From Zizania palustris (Eukaryota; Streptophyta; Magnoliopsida; Poales; Poaceae): a DNA stretch of 64,000 bases. A program made the position numbers and the translations under genes. Location: contig JAAALK010002060.1 of NCBI GenBank assembly GCA_019279435.1, positions 186,001 through 250,000 of the forward strand. The letters are read 5' to 3'. The stretch's first letter is position 1. The number at the start of each line of letters is the position of its first letter. Shown one piece after another: positions 61,468 through 64,000 of the stretch. The notes below the pieces were generated by a model. It saw nothing but the letters and a program-made list of their open reading frames with translations. It ran no database searches and was not told where the DNA came from.

Positions 61468-64000
61468 GCGACAGGTCGAGGCTTGGAGGGCACGTGGATC
61501 ATGGACTCCGGTTGTTCGCGCCACATGACCGGAGATGCAGCTTGGTTCTCCAGCCTCACTACAACCAAGCAAAGGGAACATATCACCTTCGGAAACAATC
61601 GAAGGAGTAGAGTGAAAGGTAAAGGTGTGGTAAGAATTAATTCGAACTTCACTCTCAAAGATGTTGCTTTGGTTGAAAACCTGGGATACAATTTGCTGTC
61701 TGTATCTCAGTTGCTTGATGAGGGCTTCGAAGTGCGATTTCATCGCGATACTTCGCAAGTGCTCAATTCTGATGGCGTTGTTGTGTGTAAGATCTTTAGG
61801 GTTGGGAGAGTTTTTGGAGCTGATTTTTCAGAGTCGTCTGGTTCTTCTCATTGTCTTGTTGCACATTCGACTTCTGAGCTTTGGAAGTGGCATAGGAGAC
61901 TAGGGCATATGAGCTTTGAGTTGCTCGCTCGTCTGAGCGCCCTAGGTTTGATCCGAGGATTGCCCAAGCTCAAGTTTGAGAAGAATTTAGTTTGCGCTCC
62001 TTGTCGACATGGTAAAATGATTGCTGCTTCGCATTCGCCAGTCACCACAGTGATGACTGAACAACCCGGAGAACTTCTCCATATGGACACTGTAGGTCCT
62101 TCTCGGGTTAGTTCTTTAGGCGGCAAGTGGTATGTACTTGTTATTGTCGACGATTACTCTCGCTACTCTTGGGTCTTCTTTCTTGCCAGCAAGGATGAAG
62201 TGTTTTCACACTTTCGGAGCTTGGCTTTGAGACTGTTCACTGAACTCCCTGGTGCATTAAAATTCATTCGAAGCGATAATGGCACCGAGTTCAAAAATAG
62301 TCTCTTTGTTGACTTTTGCATGGAGCATGGCATAGAACATCAATTCTCTGCTCCGCGGGTTCCTCAACAGAACGGTGTTGTTGAGAGGAAAAACCGCACT
62401 TTGGTTGAGATGGCTAGGACGATGCTTGATGAGCATAGGACTCCTAGAAAATTCTGGGCTGAGGCCATGAACACAGCATGTTACATCTCAAACCGAATTT
62501 TCTTGCGCTCAATTTTGAACTTGACATCTTATGAGCTGCGTTTTGGGAGACAGCCCAAGGTTACTCATCTTCGAGTTTTTGGCTGTCGCTGCTTTATCCT
62601 AAAACGTGGTAACTTGGATAAATTTGAGTCGCGATCTTCTGACGGGATCTTTTTGGGCTATACAACTCATGGTCATTCCTATCGTGTTTATAACTTGGAA
62701 ACTAACACTGTCATCGAGTCATGTGATGTGACTTTTGATGAATCAACCCCCTCTGTTAGTTCTGCTTTTGAACAGGCAAATGAACACGACATGGAACAGA
62801 CTTTATTTGAAGACGAAGATCCCGGAGAATTCGAGGATGATCCCCTACTACCCTCGACGTCAACCCCCGAAGCTGACCCCGCTTCTACTACTTCGGCACG
62901 AGGTCCCGAAGCGACTACCTCAACGTCGGTCATCTTGGACCACTCCAACGCACAAGTTGAGGGGGAGACTGCATCCCGCCGCGAGGCTCCACATCATGTC
63001 CAAAGGATGCACCCTCCCGAGCAGATCATTGGTGAGCTTGATCAAAGGGTAACACGTTCACACGCTCATTTTACTAATGCTGCTTTTGTTGCTTCTTTCG
63101 AGCCTTTAGATGTTAGTCATGCACTTTCTGATTCTAGTTGGATCAATGCCATGCATGAAGAGCTTGAGAATTTTGAAAGAAACCAAGTCTGGACTTTAGT
63201 TGATCCTCCACCAAATGTTCATTTCATAGGAACAAAATGGATTTTCAAAAATAAACAAGGGGAGGATGGAACAATTGTTAGAAATAAGGCTAGACTAGTA
63301 GCTCAGGGCTTTTCTCAACTAGAAGGGATTGATTTTACTGAAACTTTTGCACCTGTTGCTCGCCTTGAGGCCATTAGGATTTTGCTTGCCTTTGCGACAT
63401 CCCGGGGATTCAAACTCTATCAAATGGATGTCAAAAGTGCTTTTCTTAATGGCTTCATAGGTGAAGATGTTTATGTAAAACAACCCCCTGGTTTTGAAAA
63501 CCCCAAGTACCCACATAAAGTCCTTAAACTTCATAAGGCTCTTTATGGACTCAAGCAGGCCCCTCGGGCGTGGTATGATAGACTTAAGTCTTTTCTGCTT
63601 GAGCGAGGGTATTTGATGGGCTCTGTTGATAAAACTTTGTTTACTCTCAAGCATGGCAAAGATTTCCTCCTAGTTCAGATTTATGTGGATGATATCATCT
63701 TTGGTGGCTCTTCTCATGCTTTAGTTGCCGAGTTTGCAGATACCATGAGCAGGGAGTTTGAAATGTCGATGATGGGTGAACTCACCTTTTTCCTTGGTTT
63801 GCAAATCAAGCAAAGCAAACAAGGTACTTTTGTCCACCAGACAAAGTACACCAAGGACCTGCTCAAGAAGTTCGACATGTCCGATGCGAAGCCTCTCGCC
63901 ACTCCAATGGCTACATCTGTAGCATTGGACCCTGACGAAGATGGAGAAGCCGTAGATCAGAAGGAGTTCCGGAGCATGATCGGCTCCCTCCTCTACTTGA
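61468..64000 (+). CDS. Copia pol: protease, integrase, partial reverse transcriptase
   Basis: Open from just after the TAG to the window end, 844 codons. Protease: WIMDSGCSRHMTGD (DSG). GAG-pre-integrase: LWKWHRRLGHMSFELLARL, then CAPCRHGKM. The integrase core has its three acidic residues in LHMDTVGP, IRSDNGTEF and NGVVERKNRT. A variable acidic/serine-rich linker (about 62,750-63,050) follows. Reverse transcriptase starts SWINAMHEELENFERNQVW, with RLVAQGFSQ, YQMDVKSAFLNG and the catalytic YVDDIIFG (about 63,684). The RT end, RNase H and 3' LTR are off the edge. No stop or frameshift was seen within this part. The integrase-before-RT order is copia. Confidence 0.93.

Overview
This is a stretch of a grass (Poaceae) nuclear genome, most likely a panicoid or other repeat-rich monocot. 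The genes are GC-rich with short GT-AG introns. The space between them is AT-rich and packed with transposons typical of grasses: CACTA elements with CACTACAAGAAAACAG ends, Tourist and Stowaway MITEs, Mutator-like MITEs, hAT elements, small Helitrons, a LINE, decayed LTRs and a large Ty1/copia element. Nothing here looks bacterial.

Layout: (1) 1-1.4 kb, a complete two-exon thaumatin-like (PR-5) gene on the minus strand, with a small LINE tail in its intron. (2) 2.2-5.6 kb, transposons, including a 1.5-kb CACTA element. (3) 6.07-7.17 kb, an intronless STOP1-like C2H2 zinc-finger gene, minus strand. (4) 7.2-11.2 kb, AT-rich DNA and MITEs. (5) 11.9-23.1 kb, a local DUF4220/DUF594 family, all minus strand: one broken copy, two intact tandem copies and a small relic, with a LINE fragment at 14.8-16.0 kb. 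(6) 23.5-31 kb, MITEs, a CACTA element, a hAT element and a perfect 45-bp tandem repeat. (7) 31.4-47.6 kb, a duplicated CYP93-like cytochrome P450 locus with one intact gene (31.4-33.0), one 5' relic (35.66-36.14) and one pseudogene with two frameshifts (42.6-44.2), riddled with transposons. (8) 47.7-52.3 kb, MITEs, a (GA)n tract and a two-unit minisatellite. (9) 53.18-54.02 kb, a DUF1635 gene on the plus strand. (10) 56.5 kb to the end, a copia element (5' LTR, primer-binding site, gag, protease, integrase, partial reverse transcriptase) that appears to have inserted in another CACTA element and runs off the right edge.

The five intact or near-intact genes do not form an obvious pathway. PR-5, P450 and DUF594 families are often associated with defence, but that is family knowledge, not something this sequence shows. 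I did not find a convincing new biological system. The most informative content is evolutionary: duplicated P450 and DUF594 blocks provide paralogous 'before and after' sites that date transposon insertions, including a Mutator-like MITE inserted upstream of the intact P450. Also notable are the in-frame stop between the gag-like and protease/integrase frames of the copia element, and a compact family of five CACTA elements, one only 112 bp long. All functional calls come from reading motifs by eye; no database search was run.
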